A DNA stretch of 53,925 nucleotides, from NCBI GenBank assembly GCA_035689345.1, contig DASSLR010000021.1:1-53925 (forward strand), given 5' to 3'. This DNA comes from CF-118 sp035689345. GTDB taxonomy: Bacteria > Chloroflexota > Dormibacteria > Dormibacterales > Dormibacteraceae. Every line of letters begins with the position of its first letter. The stretch's first letter is position 1. The translations under genes and the position numbers were made by a program. The notes beneath the pieces are model-generated. The model was given only the letters and a program-made list of their open reading frames with translations. It was not told where the DNA came from and did no database searches. This document shows, one piece after another, positions 41,654-50,028 of this stretch.

Positions 41654-43765
41654 TTACTGGCTTCTGGACGTGGTGCGGCGGCCCACTGCCTCCGCGAGAT
41701 TTCCTGGCAACTCAGCGTAGTGACTGAACTCCATCGAGTACGTCGCCCGCCCCGAGGTCATCGACCGAAGCTCGGTAGCGTACCCGAACATCTCGGCCAG
41801 CGGCACGTTGGCGGTGACGCTCTGCGACGTGCCGCGCCCCTCCATGCCGAGGATGTGTCCGCGCCGCGACGACAGGTCGCCCATGACATCGCCGAGGTAT
41901 TCCTCGGGCATGACGACGTTCACCTTCATCACCGGCTCGAGCAGGTACGGCTGCGCCTTCTGCATGCCGTCCTTCACGGCCATGGAGCCCGCGACCTGGA
42001 ACGCCATCTCGGACGAGTCGACCGGGTGGTACGAGCCGTCCACCAGGGTCGCCGTGATGTCGACGACCGGGTACCCGGCGACCACGCCGCTCTGCAGCGC
42101 TTCGCGGATGCCCTTCTCGACCGCCGGGATGTACTCGCGCGGGATGCGGCCCTGGGTGATCTTGTCCTCGAAGACGAATCCCGATCCACGCTCGCCCGGG
42201 CGCACGTCCAGCTCGGCGTGGCCGAACTGACCCTTGCCGCCGGTCTGGCGGATGAACCTGCCCACGCCGTGCGCGGGCCGGCGGATCGCCTCCTTGTAGG
42301 CGACCTGCGGCTTGCCCTGGTTGGCGTCGACGCGGAACTCGCGCAGCAGGCGGTCGACGATGATCTCGAGGTGAAGCTCGCCCATGCCGGCGATGATCGT
42401 CTGCCCGGTCTCTTCGTCGGTGTGGACCTTGAACGTCGGGTCCTCCTCCGACAGCCGCTGCAGCGCAACGCCCAGCTTGTCCTGGTCGACCTTGGTCTTC
42501 GGCTCGATGGCGACCGAGATGACGGGCTCGGGGAACGTGATCGACTCGAGGAGGATCGGGTGCGTCTCATCGGCCAGCGTGTCACCGGTCGTGGTCGACT
42601 TCAGGCCCACCGCGGCGGCGATGTCGCCCGTGAACACCTCGTCCACGTCCTCGCGGCGGATGGCGTGCATGCGCAGGATGCGGCCGATGCGCTCGCGCTT
42701 GCCCGTCGTGACGTTCATCACTGACGAGCCCGCCCGGAGACGCCCCGCGTACACGCGGAAGAACGTGAGCTTGCCGACGCCCTGCGGGTCCATCTGGATC
42801 TTGAAGGCGAGGGCCGTGAACGGCTCGTCGTCGTCGTGCTCGCGCGTCACGAGCGCGCCGGTCTTCGGGTCCTCGCCCTCGATCGCCGGCACGTCGGCCG
42901 GAGAGGGCAGGTACTCGACGACGGCGTCGAGGATGGGCTGCACGCCGCGGTTGCGCAGCGCGGCGCCGCACAGCACGGGCACGAGGTGGCCGGCGACGGT
43001 GCCGCGGCGCAGGGCCGCGCGGATCTGAGCCTCGTTCGGCTCCTTCTCCTCGAGGTAGAGGTGCATGATCGCGTCGTCGTAGTCCGCCACGGCCTCCACG
43101 AGGTCGTGCCGGTGCTGCTTGACCAGGTCTTCCATCCCGGCCGGGATGGTCTGCGACTCGACCTGGTTGGTGCCCAGGTCGTCGGTGTAGATGACGGCGT
43201 CCTGGGTGATCAGGTCGAAGTAGCCCTGGAAGTTGCTCTCGGCGCCGATGGGCAGCTGCACCGGGATGGCCCGAGCGCCCAGGCGCTGGCGGATCGAGTT
43301 CAGCGACCCGTAGAAGTCCGCGCCGATGCGGTCCATCTTGTTGATGAAGGCGATGCGCGGCACGCCGTAGCGGTCGGCCTGGCGCCAGACCGTCTCGGAC
43401 TGCGGCTCGACACCGGCCACCGCGTCGAAGACGGCCACCGCGCCGTCGAGGACGCGCAGCGACCGCTCCACCTCGACCGTGAAGTCCACGTGTCCGGGTG
43501 TGTCTATGATGTTGATCGAGTGGTCGCGCCACTGGGCCGTGGTCGCGGCCGAGGTGATCGTGATCCCCCGCTCCTTCTCCTGGACCATCCAGTCCATGGT
43601 CGCGGCGCCCTCGTGCACCTCGCCCATCTTGTGGATGCGGCCCGCGTAGAACAGGATGCGCTCGGTCGTCGTCGTCTTGCCCGCGTCGATGTGCGCCATG
43701 ATCCCGATGTTTCGGACCTTGTCGATCGCGACGGGGCGTTCAGCCATCTTCAGTGCCACGTTCAT
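41654..43765 (-). CDS. fusA: Elongation factor G
   Basis: The protein has 703 residues. AHIDAGKTTTTERILFYAG, MDWMVQEKERGITITSA, DTPGHVDFTVEVERSLRVLDG and NKMDRIGADF are the GTPase motifs; domains III-V end near ELPGNLAEAVGRR. It drives translocation. ATG 43765 (or ATG 43747) is used; the gene starts 4 bases after rpsG. Confidence 0.98.
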   Translation of the reverse strand: MNVALKMAERPVAIDKVRNIGIMAHIDAGKTTTTERILFYAGRIHKMGEVHEGAATMDWMVQEKERGITITSAATTAQWRDHSINIIDTPGHVDFTVEVERSLRVLDGAVAVFDAVAGVEPQSETVWRQADRYGVPRIAFINKMDRIGADFYGSLNSIRQRLGARAIPVQLPIGAESNFQGYFDLITQDAVIYTDDLGTNQVESQTIPAGMEDLVKQHRHDLVEAVADYDDAIMHLYLEEKEPNEAQIRAALRRGTVAGHLVPVLCGAALRNRGVQPILDAVVEYLPSPADVPAIEGEDPKTGALVTREHDDDEPFTALAFKIQMDPQGVGKLTFFRVYAGRLRAGSSVMNVTTGKRERIGRILRMHAIRREDVDEVFTGDIAAAVGLKSTTTGDTLADETHPILLESITFPEPVISVAIEPKTKVDQDKLGVALQRLSEEDPTFKVHTDEETGQTIIAGMGELHLEIIVDRLLREFRVDANQGKPQVAYKEAIRRPAHGVGRFIRQTGGKGQFGHAELDVRPGERGSGFVFEDKITQGRIPREYIPAVEKGIREALQSGVVAGYPVVDITATLVDGSYHPVDSSEMAFQVAGSMAVKDGMQKAQPYLLEPVMKVNVVMPEEYLGDVMGDLSSRRGHILGMEGRGTSQSVTANVPLAEMFGYATELRSMTSGRATYSMEFSHYAELPGNLAEAVGRRTTSRSQ

Positions 43766-43769
43766 CTCG

Positions 43770-44240
43770 CTAATACCGGAAATGGCTGAACGCCTTGTTG
43801 CTCTCAGCCATCCGATGGGTCTCTTCCTTGCGCTTCACCGCTCCGCCCGTGTTCTGAGCCGCGTCGAGGATCTCGAACGCGAGCTTCTCGGACATGCTCT
43901 TGCCGCCGCGCTGGCGGGCGAAGCGCACGATCCAGCGACGGGCGAGCGCCAGCCTCCGGTCGGGACGGATCTCGACGGGAACCTGGTAGGTCGCGCCGCC
44001 CACGCGCCGAGGCTTGACCTCGAGCAGCGGCGTGGCGTTGCGCATGGCGGTCTCGAACACCTCGAGCGGCTCCTTCTTGGCCTGCTTCGAGGCGCGCGCC
44101 AGCGCGTCGTAGACGACCTTCTCCGCGGTCGAGCGCTTGCCGCGGCTCATGACCACGTTGATGAACTTGGAGATCGCCTCCGACTGGTACACCGCGTCGG
44201 GCGCGATGACACGCTTGACGGGGCGGTTACGGCGAGGCAT
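43770..44240 (-). CDS. rpsG: 30S ribosomal protein S7
   Basis: The protein has 156 residues, the usual bacterial length: MPRRNRPVKRVIAPDAVYQS, NVVMSRGKRSTAEKVVYDAL and GGATYQVPVEIRPDRRLALARRWIV identify S7. ATG 44240 overlaps the rpsL stop by one base (TGATG). Confidence 0.98.
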   Translation of the reverse strand: MPRRNRPVKRVIAPDAVYQSEAISKFINVVMSRGKRSTAEKVVYDALARASKQAKKEPLEVFETAMRNATPLLEVKPRRVGGATYQVPVEIRPDRRLALARRWIVRFARQRGGKSMSEKLAFEILDAAQNTGGAVKRKEETHRMAESNKAFSHFRY

Positions 44241-44626
44241 CAGGCCGCCGCCTTGGTCTTTTCCCGCTTGGCGCCGTACTTGGAGCGAGCCTTCTTGCGG
44301 TTCTTGGTGCCGGCGGTGTCGAGCGTGCCGCGGATGATGTGGTAGCGGACTCCAGGCAGGTCCTTCACGCGGCCACCGCGGATGAGGACTACCGAGTGCT
44401 CCTGCAGGTTGTGGCCGATGCCGGGGATGTACGCCGTGACCTCGATCCCGGTGGTCAGGCGCACGCGCGCGACCTTGCGCAGGGCCGAGTTCGGCTTCTT
44501 CGGAGTCTGGGTGTAGACGCGGACGCAGACTCCCCGCCGCTGCGGCGAGCCCCTGAGGGCAGGCGCCTTAGACTTGGCTCTCGCCGCCTTGCGCCCGATG
44601 CGTACCAGCTGCTGAATGGTCGGCAA
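44240..44626 (-). CDS. rpsL: 30S ribosomal protein S12
   Basis: The protein has 128 residues: LPTIQQLVRIGR at the start, KAPALRGSPQRRGVCVRVYTQTPKKPNSALRKVARVRL, and RVKDLPGVRYHIIRGTLDTAG identify S12, the decoding-site protein. The TTG 44626 start is fixed by AGGAG about 5 bases upstream and by the family N-terminus; a longer in-frame start lies in the leader. First gene of the super-operon. Confidence 0.97.
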   Translation of the reverse strand: MPTIQQLVRIGRKAARAKSKAPALRGSPQRRGVCVRVYTQTPKKPNSALRKVARVRLTTGIEVTAYIPGIGHNLQEHSVVLIRGGRVKDLPGVRYHIIRGTLDTAGTKNRKKARSKYGAKREKTKAAA

Positions 44627-44684
44627 ATCGACTCCTGATGAAGGTCCGATGCCCACGCGGCATTAGCCGATTGGGCGACAAACG

Positions 44685-45290
44685 ATGAGTATACCCAAAA
44701 ACCACTACTTCAGCCCGAGGCCAGAGGTGGCCTCGAAACCCCACACCGTCCGCCTCCGTGCGGGCGAGCTCGACCTCGATCTGGAGGCCGACCGGGGGGT
44801 CTTCGGGGCGAAACGGATCGACCTGGGCACCCTCGTCCTTCTGAAGGAAGCCCCGCCCCCGCCGGCCGAGGGCGACATCCTGGACCTCGGCGCCGGCTAC
44901 GGGCCGATCGCCATCTTCCTGGCCAAGGCCGCGCCGAAGGCACGCGTCTGGGCGGTCGACGTCAACGAGCGGGCGCTGGAGCTCGCCCGAGCCAACGCCC
45001 GGGCGGCCGAGGTGGCCAACGTCACGGTGGCCGGGCCCGACGAGGTGCCCGACGGCATCCGCTTCGCGGCGATCTATTCGAACCCGCCGGTGCGGATCGG
45101 CAAGGCCGCACTGCACGCGGTGCTGGAGCGCTGGTTGGACCGCCTCGCCCCCGGCGGGGCCGCGTACCTGGTCGTCCAGCGCAACCTGGGCGCCGACTCG
45201 CTCGCGGCGTGGCTGGCCGCCTCCGGACGGGCCGTGGAGCGCCTCAAGTCCAAGAAGGGCTACCGGATCCTGCAGGTCAAAACCGGCTAG
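44685..45290 (+). CDS. RsmC-like SAM-dependent methyltransferase
   Basis: The protein has 201 residues. NHYFSPRPEVASKPHTVRLR is a typical start of the small RsmC/MTS methyltransferases. ILDLGAGYGPIAIFLA is the SAM-binding motif I, VWAVDVNERALELARANA motif II, and YSNPPVRIGK carries the N-P-P catalytic motif of N-methyltransferases acting on a base amino group. The likely target is a guanine of 16S rRNA, which fits a position next to ribosomal genes; the exact site is inference. The start codons overlap the divergent rpsL -10 box. Confidence 0.85.
   Translation: MSIPKNHYFSPRPEVASKPHTVRLRAGELDLDLEADRGVFGAKRIDLGTLVLLKEAPPPPAEGDILDLGAGYGPIAIFLAKAAPKARVWAVDVNERALELARANARAAEVANVTVAGPDEVPDGIRFAAIYSNPPVRIGKAALHAVLERWLDRLAPGGAAYLVVQRNLGADSLAAWLAASGRAVERLKSKKGYRILQVKTG
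44688..44693 (-). promoter_or_regulatory. -10 box (TATACT) of the rpsL super-operon
   Basis: On the minus strand TATACT lies about 60 bases before TTG 44626, giving a leader of about 55 bases that contains the AGGAG site. It falls in the second to third codon of the divergent methyltransferase gene. The -35 is weak. Confidence 0.5.
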
Positions 45291-45325
45291 AAAACCCCCT
45301 TCCCGGAACTCGGCCCGGCGTCGGG

Positions 45326-45331
45326 TAGTAT
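45326..45331 (+). promoter_or_regulatory. -10-like box (TAGTAT) of the ABC ATPase pair
   Basis: TAGTAT ends 11 bases before GTG 45343; the gap contains gagaag, a partial Shine-Dalgarno. Confidence 0.45.
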
Positions 45332-45342
45332 TTCGAGAGAAG

Positions 45343-46353
45343 GTGCCGCAAGAGCTGCTGCGGGTGGACAACCTGTACACCCAGTTCAACACGGCCGAGG
45401 GCGTCGTCCACGCGGTGGACGGCGTCTCGTTTTCAGTCGCCCAGGGTCAGACCCTCGGCCTCGTCGGCGAGTCAGGGTGCGGCAAGAGCGTGACCGCGCT
45501 GAGCGTCATGGGCCTCATCGAGTACCCCGGCAAGATCTCGGGCGGCCGCATCCTCTTCGAGGGCCACGACCTGGTTGGCCTGGACCACGAGGACATGCGC
45601 AAGCTCCGCGGCAAGGAAGTCGCGATGATCTTCCAGGAGCCGATGACGTCGCTCAACCCCGTGTACACGGTGGGCGACCAGATCGCGGAGATGGCGCAGC
45701 TCCACCTGAACATGGACCGCAAGCGGGCGTGGCGGCACGCCGTCGAGATGCTGAACACCGTGCGCATCCCCTCGCCCGAAAAGCGCGTCCAGGACTACCC
45801 GCACCACATGTCGGGAGGTATGCGCCAGCGCGTCATGATCGCGATGGCGCTGGCCTGCACGCCCAAGCTGCTGATCGCCGACGAGCCCACGACCGCCCTC
45901 GACGTGACGATCCAGGCCCAGATCCTGGACCTCCTTCGCGACCTGCAGAAAGAGTTCCAGATGTCGATCGTCATGATCACCCACGACCTCGGCGTGGTCG
46001 CCGAGATCTGCGAGAACGTGGTCGTCATGTACGCCGGCAAGGTGGTCGAGGAAGCGCCGGTGCGCGGCATCTTCAACAACCCCCAGCACCCCTACACCGA
46101 AGGCCTGCTGCGCTCCATCCCCCACCTCGGCATGACCTCAGCGGCCAAGCTCGCCGTCATCCGAGGCACCGTCCCGAGCGCCGTCAACTGGCCGCCCGGC
46201 TGCCGCTTCGCCCCGCGCTGCAGCCTGCGGTTCGAGAAGTGCTCCGAGGATCCGCCGCTGTTCGACGTCGGCGGCCAGACGTCCGCCTGCTGGCTCTGCG
46301 AAGGCGGCCGCCGGCAAACGAACGTGCGCCCGGCGCGGGCGGGCGAGTCATGA
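45343..46353 (+). CDS. oppD: Peptide/nickel-type ABC transporter ATPase (OppD/DppD)
   Basis: The protein has 336 residues. Walker A GESGCGKS lies at about 43-50, the signature MSGGMRQR and Walker B LLIADEPTTALD follow, and the H-loop is in ITHDLG. The C-terminal oligopeptide extension contains the cysteine cluster GCRFAPRC...C common to OppD/DppD. It powers import through the two permeases, which lie downstream on the other strand. The start is GTG 45343. Its stop overlaps oppF. Confidence 0.93.
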   Translation: MPQELLRVDNLYTQFNTAEGVVHAVDGVSFSVAQGQTLGLVGESGCGKSVTALSVMGLIEYPGKISGGRILFEGHDLVGLDHEDMRKLRGKEVAMIFQEPMTSLNPVYTVGDQIAEMAQLHLNMDRKRAWRHAVEMLNTVRIPSPEKRVQDYPHHMSGGMRQRVMIAMALACTPKLLIADEPTTALDVTIQAQILDLLRDLQKEFQMSIVMITHDLGVVAEICENVVVMYAGKVVEEAPVRGIFNNPQHPYTEGLLRSIPHLGMTSAAKLAVIRGTVPSAVNWPPGCRFAPRCSLRFEKCSEDPPLFDVGGQTSACWLCEGGRRQTNVRPARAGES

Positions 46354-47378
46354 GCACGGTGCCCGTGACCGGTCCGACCCTGGCGGTACAGGACGGCGAC
46401 AAGCCGCTCCTTCGCATCCGCGGCATCAAGAAATACTTCCCGGTCCGGCGTGGCTTCCTGCAGCGTGTGATCGGATACGTCAAGGCCGTGGACGACGTGA
46501 ACCTGGACGTCCATGCCGGCGAGACGCTCGGGCTCGTGGGCGAGTCCGGCTGCGGCAAGTCGACGCTCGGCCGTTCCATCCTCCGCCTCGTGGAGCCGAC
46601 CGAAGGCACCATCGAGTTCGAGGGCAAGGACATCACCAAGCTGGGCCGCGGCGACATGAAGCCGCTTCGCGCCGACATGCAGATGATCTTCCAGGACCCC
46701 GTGGGGTCCCTGAACCCGCGCATGTCCGTCGGCGACATCGTCGGCGAGGGGCTTCTCGTGCACGGCATGAAGAATCGCGGCGAGCGCGAAAAGATCACGC
46801 GCGACATGCTGCGCAGGGTCGGCCTGCGGCCGGAGTACGCGAACCGCTATCCGCACGAGTTCTCAGGCGGTCAGCGCCAGCGCATCGGCATCGCCCGCGC
46901 CCTGGCGCTGTCGCCGAAGCTGATCATCGCGGACGAGCCAGTCTCCGCCCTGGACGTGTCGATCCAGTCGCAGGTGCTGAACCTGCTGGTCGACCTTCGC
47001 CAGGAGTTCGGGCTCACCTACATCTTCGTCGCCCACAACCTCGCCGTCGTCTCGTACATCTCCGACCGCGTGGCCGTGATGTACCTCGGTCAGGTGATGG
47101 AGCTTGCCTCGGCGGAGTCTCTGTACAAGAACCCGCTGCACCCCTACACGAAGTCGCTCATGTCGGCCATCCCGCAGCCGGACCCCGACCACCTGCGCAA
47201 CCGCACGCAGCTGACCGGCGACGTGCCGAGCCCGTTCAACCCGCCTTCAGGCTGCCCGTTCCGGACACGCTGCCCGCTGGCCAGGGAGAAGAACAGCGTG
47301 AACGGCATCTGCGCCGAGAAGCGACCTCCGCTCGAAGAAAAGAAGCCGGGCCACTTCGCCGCCTGCCACTTCGCCTAA
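46350..47378 (+). CDS. oppF: Peptide/nickel-type ABC transporter ATPase (OppF/DppF)
   Basis: The protein has 342 residues. It begins with MSTVPVTGP and IKKYFPVRRGFL, the usual OppF opening, then Walker A GESGCGKST, signature FSGGQRQR and Walker B LIIADEPVSALD. The C-terminal GCPFRTRCPLA...C and HFAACHF cysteine block is typical. ATG 46350 overlaps the oppD stop (ATGA). The second ATPase of the same importer. Confidence 0.93.
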   Translation: MSTVPVTGPTLAVQDGDKPLLRIRGIKKYFPVRRGFLQRVIGYVKAVDDVNLDVHAGETLGLVGESGCGKSTLGRSILRLVEPTEGTIEFEGKDITKLGRGDMKPLRADMQMIFQDPVGSLNPRMSVGDIVGEGLLVHGMKNRGEREKITRDMLRRVGLRPEYANRYPHEFSGGQRQRIGIARALALSPKLIIADEPVSALDVSIQSQVLNLLVDLRQEFGLTYIFVAHNLAVVSYISDRVAVMYLGQVMELASAESLYKNPLHPYTKSLMSAIPQPDPDHLRNRTQLTGDVPSPFNPPSGCPFRTRCPLAREKNSVNGICAEKRPPLEEKKPGHFAACHFA

Positions 47379-47519
47379 GTAAGCCCGGCATTCCGCGCTT
47401 TTTCGCCATTTCGCGCGTGTGCCGCGCCTGCATAGCGCGCGTCTTGTTCATATCGCGCGATGGAGGCCGGGCGGCTACCTACTGAGCTCGTAGGAAGAAC
47501 CCCAGCTCAAGGCCGCGGG

Positions 47520-47885
47520 CTACCTGTCGACCGACCTCCGCGCCGCGAGAGTGCGATGGCGATTCACGATCCGCAACTGCAGGAAGAGTCCTGCCATCAG
47601 CACAGCCGCCGGCAAGAACGGGATCACGATTCCCCACCAATGGCCGATGAGTGGATCGGGAAACGAACGCGAGCCGAGGGTGAGTCCGCCGTACAGCGCA
47701 TACAGTCCGAAGCTTCCGCCCCATGCCGCGTAAATGGCTCCAAGCTGGCGTGCCTCGCGCTCCGACCAGTCGCTGTAGCCAAGACCGAAAACCAGCCGGC
47801 CAGTGATGATCGAGGCCAGGCCAAGCATGGTCATGCCCCCGGCGAGGAACGCGAAGAGCCAGGTCACGCCGATGGTGATGCCCAT
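47520..47885 (-). CDS. Small membrane protein of unknown function
   Basis: The protein has 121 residues with three hydrophobic segments at about 5-30, 47-68 and 82-105 and a basic C-terminal end. No family is recognised. ATG 47885 lies 7 bases after TAGGCT, matching the short-gap promoter pattern seen elsewhere, with no Shine-Dalgarno. It stands alone between the two halves of the transporter locus. The 141 bases between oppF and its end are CG-repeat-rich with no other feature. Confidence 0.5.
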   Translation of the reverse strand: MGITIGVTWLFAFLAGGMTMLGLASIITGRLVFGLGYSDWSEREARQLGAIYAAWGGSFGLYALYGGLTLGSRSFPDPLIGHWWGIVIPFLPAAVLMAGLFLQLRIVNRHRTLAARRSVDR

Positions 47886-47892
47886 CAGACCG

Positions 47893-47898
47893 AGCCTA
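47893..47898 (-). promoter_or_regulatory. -10-like box (TAGGCT) of the small membrane protein gene
   Basis: On the minus strand TAGGCT ends 7 bases before ATG 47885. A weaker match than the others, kept because the spacing repeats that of at least five genes in the window. Confidence 0.35.
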
Positions 47899-47936
47899 GG
47901 TCACACCATGAGCTTCGTCAACCGCGCGGCCGGGTT

Positions 47937-47955
47937 AGCTCAGCTTTGCCGAGCT
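47937..47955. terminator. Hairpin after oppC
   Basis: AGCTCAGC-TTT-GCCGAGCT is a hairpin with one mismatch, about 20 bases after the oppC stop. Nearly the same sequence follows the first binding-protein gene at 52039. No T-run follows it on the minus strand. Confidence 0.45.
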
Positions 47956-47975
47956 ATTACTGTCCCCCTTGCGGC

Positions 47976-48926
47976 TTAGTTGACGATCTTGGGGTCGAAG
48001 GCGTCCCGCAGGCCGTCACCGATGAAGTTCACGCACAGCACCGTGATCGTGACCATGAGGCCCGGGAACGTGATCCACCACCAGTTGCCGTCGATGAGGT
48101 ATTCCTCCGCGCCGGCCAGGATCGAGCCCCAGCTGTAGAGCGGGGGCTGGATGCCGAATCCCAGGAAGCTGATGAACGCCTCGAGCACGATGTTGCCCGC
48201 GATGCCCAGCGTGAACGCCACGATGATCGGGCCGACAGCGTTGGGCAGAAGGTGGCGGAGGATGATGCGGGACGGCGGCACCCCCAGGGCTTTCGCCGAC
48301 TCGGTGAACTGCATCTCGCGCAGTGAGAGGAACTGACTGCGCACGATACGGGCGATGGTCTGCCAGCTCAGGAATCCGAAGATCAGGGCGATGTAGAAGG
48401 GGTTGTCCGCGCCCCAGATGCGGGCCGCGAGCGGGACGATCAGCAGGGCCGGCACGGTCAGCAGGACGTCGGTCACGCGCATCATGATCGCGTCGAGGAT
48501 CCCGCCGAAGTAGCCGGCGAAGGATCCGACCAGCACGCCGAGCGATGTGGCCACGATCATCGAGCCGAGGCCGATGATCAGCGAGAGGCGGCCGCCGTAC
48601 AGGACCTGGCTGAAGATGTCGTGCCCGTTGAGCGAGTCGGTTCCGAACAGGTGCTGCAGGGACGGCGCCTGGCTGGCCGCCAGCACGTCGAAGTCGTCGG
48701 GCGCCTGGATGTAGTTGGGGAACAGCAGGTGCCACAGCGGCGCGCCGTAGCACGCCACGATCATGATCAGGATTCCGACCACGCCCCATTTGGCGAGGGG
48801 GTGCGCCATGAACCGGCGGAAGATGATCTCGCGCAGCGTGAACTGCTTGATCGCAACGTCGTAACCGGTCTCGACGAGCGGCTGCTGGCCGAGCTGAACC
48901 TGCTGCTCGACCGCGCGCTCAAGCAT
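47976..48926 (-). CDS. oppC: Peptide ABC transporter permease (OppC/DppC)
   Basis: The protein has 316 residues. A long N-terminal cytoplasmic part is followed by about six membrane helices, including the OppC-type first helix before FGTDSLNGHDIFSQVLYGGRLSL. The EAA loop for ATPase docking reads ESAKALGVPPSRIILRHLLPN. ATG 48926 overlaps the end of oppB by 8 bases. It forms the channel with OppB. Confidence 0.93.
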   Translation of the reverse strand: MLERAVEQQVQLGQQPLVETGYDVAIKQFTLREIIFRRFMAHPLAKWGVVGILIMIVACYGAPLWHLLFPNYIQAPDDFDVLAASQAPSLQHLFGTDSLNGHDIFSQVLYGGRLSLIIGLGSMIVATSLGVLVGSFAGYFGGILDAIMMRVTDVLLTVPALLIVPLAARIWGADNPFYIALIFGFLSWQTIARIVRSQFLSLREMQFTESAKALGVPPSRIILRHLLPNAVGPIIVAFTLGIAGNIVLEAFISFLGFGIQPPLYSWGSILAGAEEYLIDGNWWWITFPGLMVTITVLCVNFIGDGLRDAFDPKIVN

Positions 48927-49926
48927 AGGAAATCCTCGGGTCGGCGATCGCGTACGCGAAGTCCGCCAGTACGTTGAAGAAGATCACCAGCAGACCCGAC
49001 ACGAACAGGATGCCCATCATCAGCGGGTAGTCGTAGCCCTCAAGGGCCAGGAAGAAAAGCTGGCCCATGCCGGGCCAGGTGAAGATGCGCTCGGTCACGA
49101 CCGCGCCGGAGAACAGGATAGGCAGCTCCAGCGCGATGTTGGTGATCACCGGCAGCAGCGCGTTGCGCAGCGTGTGCTTGAGGATCACGGTGCGCTCAGG
49201 CACGCCCTTGGCCCGCGCGGTCCTGACGAAGTCCTGATGGATCGCATCCAGCATCGACGCGCGCACGAACCTCGAGTCCGCGGCCACGCCGACTATGGCA
49301 AGCGTCGTCGCGGGCAGGATGATGTGTTTGGCCACATCCAGGAAGCCCGTGACCGGATGCTGCGAGAACCACTGGTTGTACTCAGGCGTCAGGAAGGGCG
49401 CCCCCGTCACGCGGATGTCGATCACGCCCGAGCTCGGCAGGATCTGGAGGAAGACACCGAAGATCAGCAGCATCATCAGGCCCAGCCAGAAGGTCGGCAT
49501 CGAGTTGCCGACGTACGCGAAGAACGTGACGAACTGGTCGAAGAACGAGTACCGCTTCAGGGCGGCCAGGATGCCGGCCGGAATGGCGAGCAGCTCGGTC
49601 AGCACGTAGGCGGTGGACATGAGCAAGAGGGTCGCCGGCAGGCGGGCGAAGATGACCTTGTTCACAGGCTGGTTCAGGAAGAACGAGTTCTGCCAGTCCC
49701 CGGTGAACATGGCGCCCATCCACTTCAGGTACTGGAGGTAGACCGGAAGGTCGAGGCCCCAGCGGTGGATGATCGCCAGCTTGGCGGCGTACGACTGGTG
49801 GGAGTTGAAGGCCAGGGCGGCCATGGGACCGCCGGGGATCGCTTGCATGATGCCGAAGATGACCATCGACATGACGATGATCGTCGGGATGGTCTGGAGC
49901 AGCCTCCGGGCTGCGTATCCGATCAT
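48919..49926 (-). CDS. oppB: Peptide ABC transporter permease (OppB/DppB)
   Basis: The protein has 335 residues with about six membrane helices. MIGYAARRLLQTIPTIIVMSMVIF is a typical OppB start; DFVRTARAKGVPERTVILKHTLRNALLPV is the EAA loop. It has a large extracytoplasmic loop after helix 1. ATG 49926 lies about 100 bases after the second binding-protein gene, with a GC hairpin between them. TAAGAT lies 15 bases upstream. Confidence 0.93.
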   Translation of the reverse strand: MIGYAARRLLQTIPTIIVMSMVIFGIMQAIPGGPMAALAFNSHQSYAAKLAIIHRWGLDLPVYLQYLKWMGAMFTGDWQNSFFLNQPVNKVIFARLPATLLLMSTAYVLTELLAIPAGILAALKRYSFFDQFVTFFAYVGNSMPTFWLGLMMLLIFGVFLQILPSSGVIDIRVTGAPFLTPEYNQWFSQHPVTGFLDVAKHIILPATTLAIVGVAADSRFVRASMLDAIHQDFVRTARAKGVPERTVILKHTLRNALLPVITNIALELPILFSGAVVTERIFTWPGMGQLFFLALEGYDYPLMMGILFVSGLLVIFFNVLADFAYAIADPRISYA

Positions 49927-49981
49927 CTGCGGCTTACCCGGATCTTAACACCCATCTGACCTCCCCTCCCGGGGATAAGTA

Positions 49982-50005
49982 GGGGCGGCTTTTGAGGGCC
50001 GCCCC
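49982..50005. terminator. Hairpin between binding protein and permease genes
   Basis: GGGGCGGC and GCCGCCCC form an 8-bp stem with an 8-base loop. On the minus strand no T-run follows, so it may only stabilise the 3' end of the upstream mRNA or attenuate read-through into oppB, a common pattern in binding-protein operons. Confidence 0.5.
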
Positions 50006-50028
50006 CCTTTAAAACGCGCGTTACCGGC

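Noticed and set aside
45477..46349. In-frame upstream extension of oppF across oppD
   Set aside because: It is the shadow of oppD in another frame; the ATGA overlap and the family N-terminus fix the start at 46350.
47479..47824. Extra minus-strand reading frames overlapping the small membrane protein gene
   Set aside because: No hydrophobic pattern, no start signal and mutual overlap; the frame 47520-47885 alone has coherent membrane segments.
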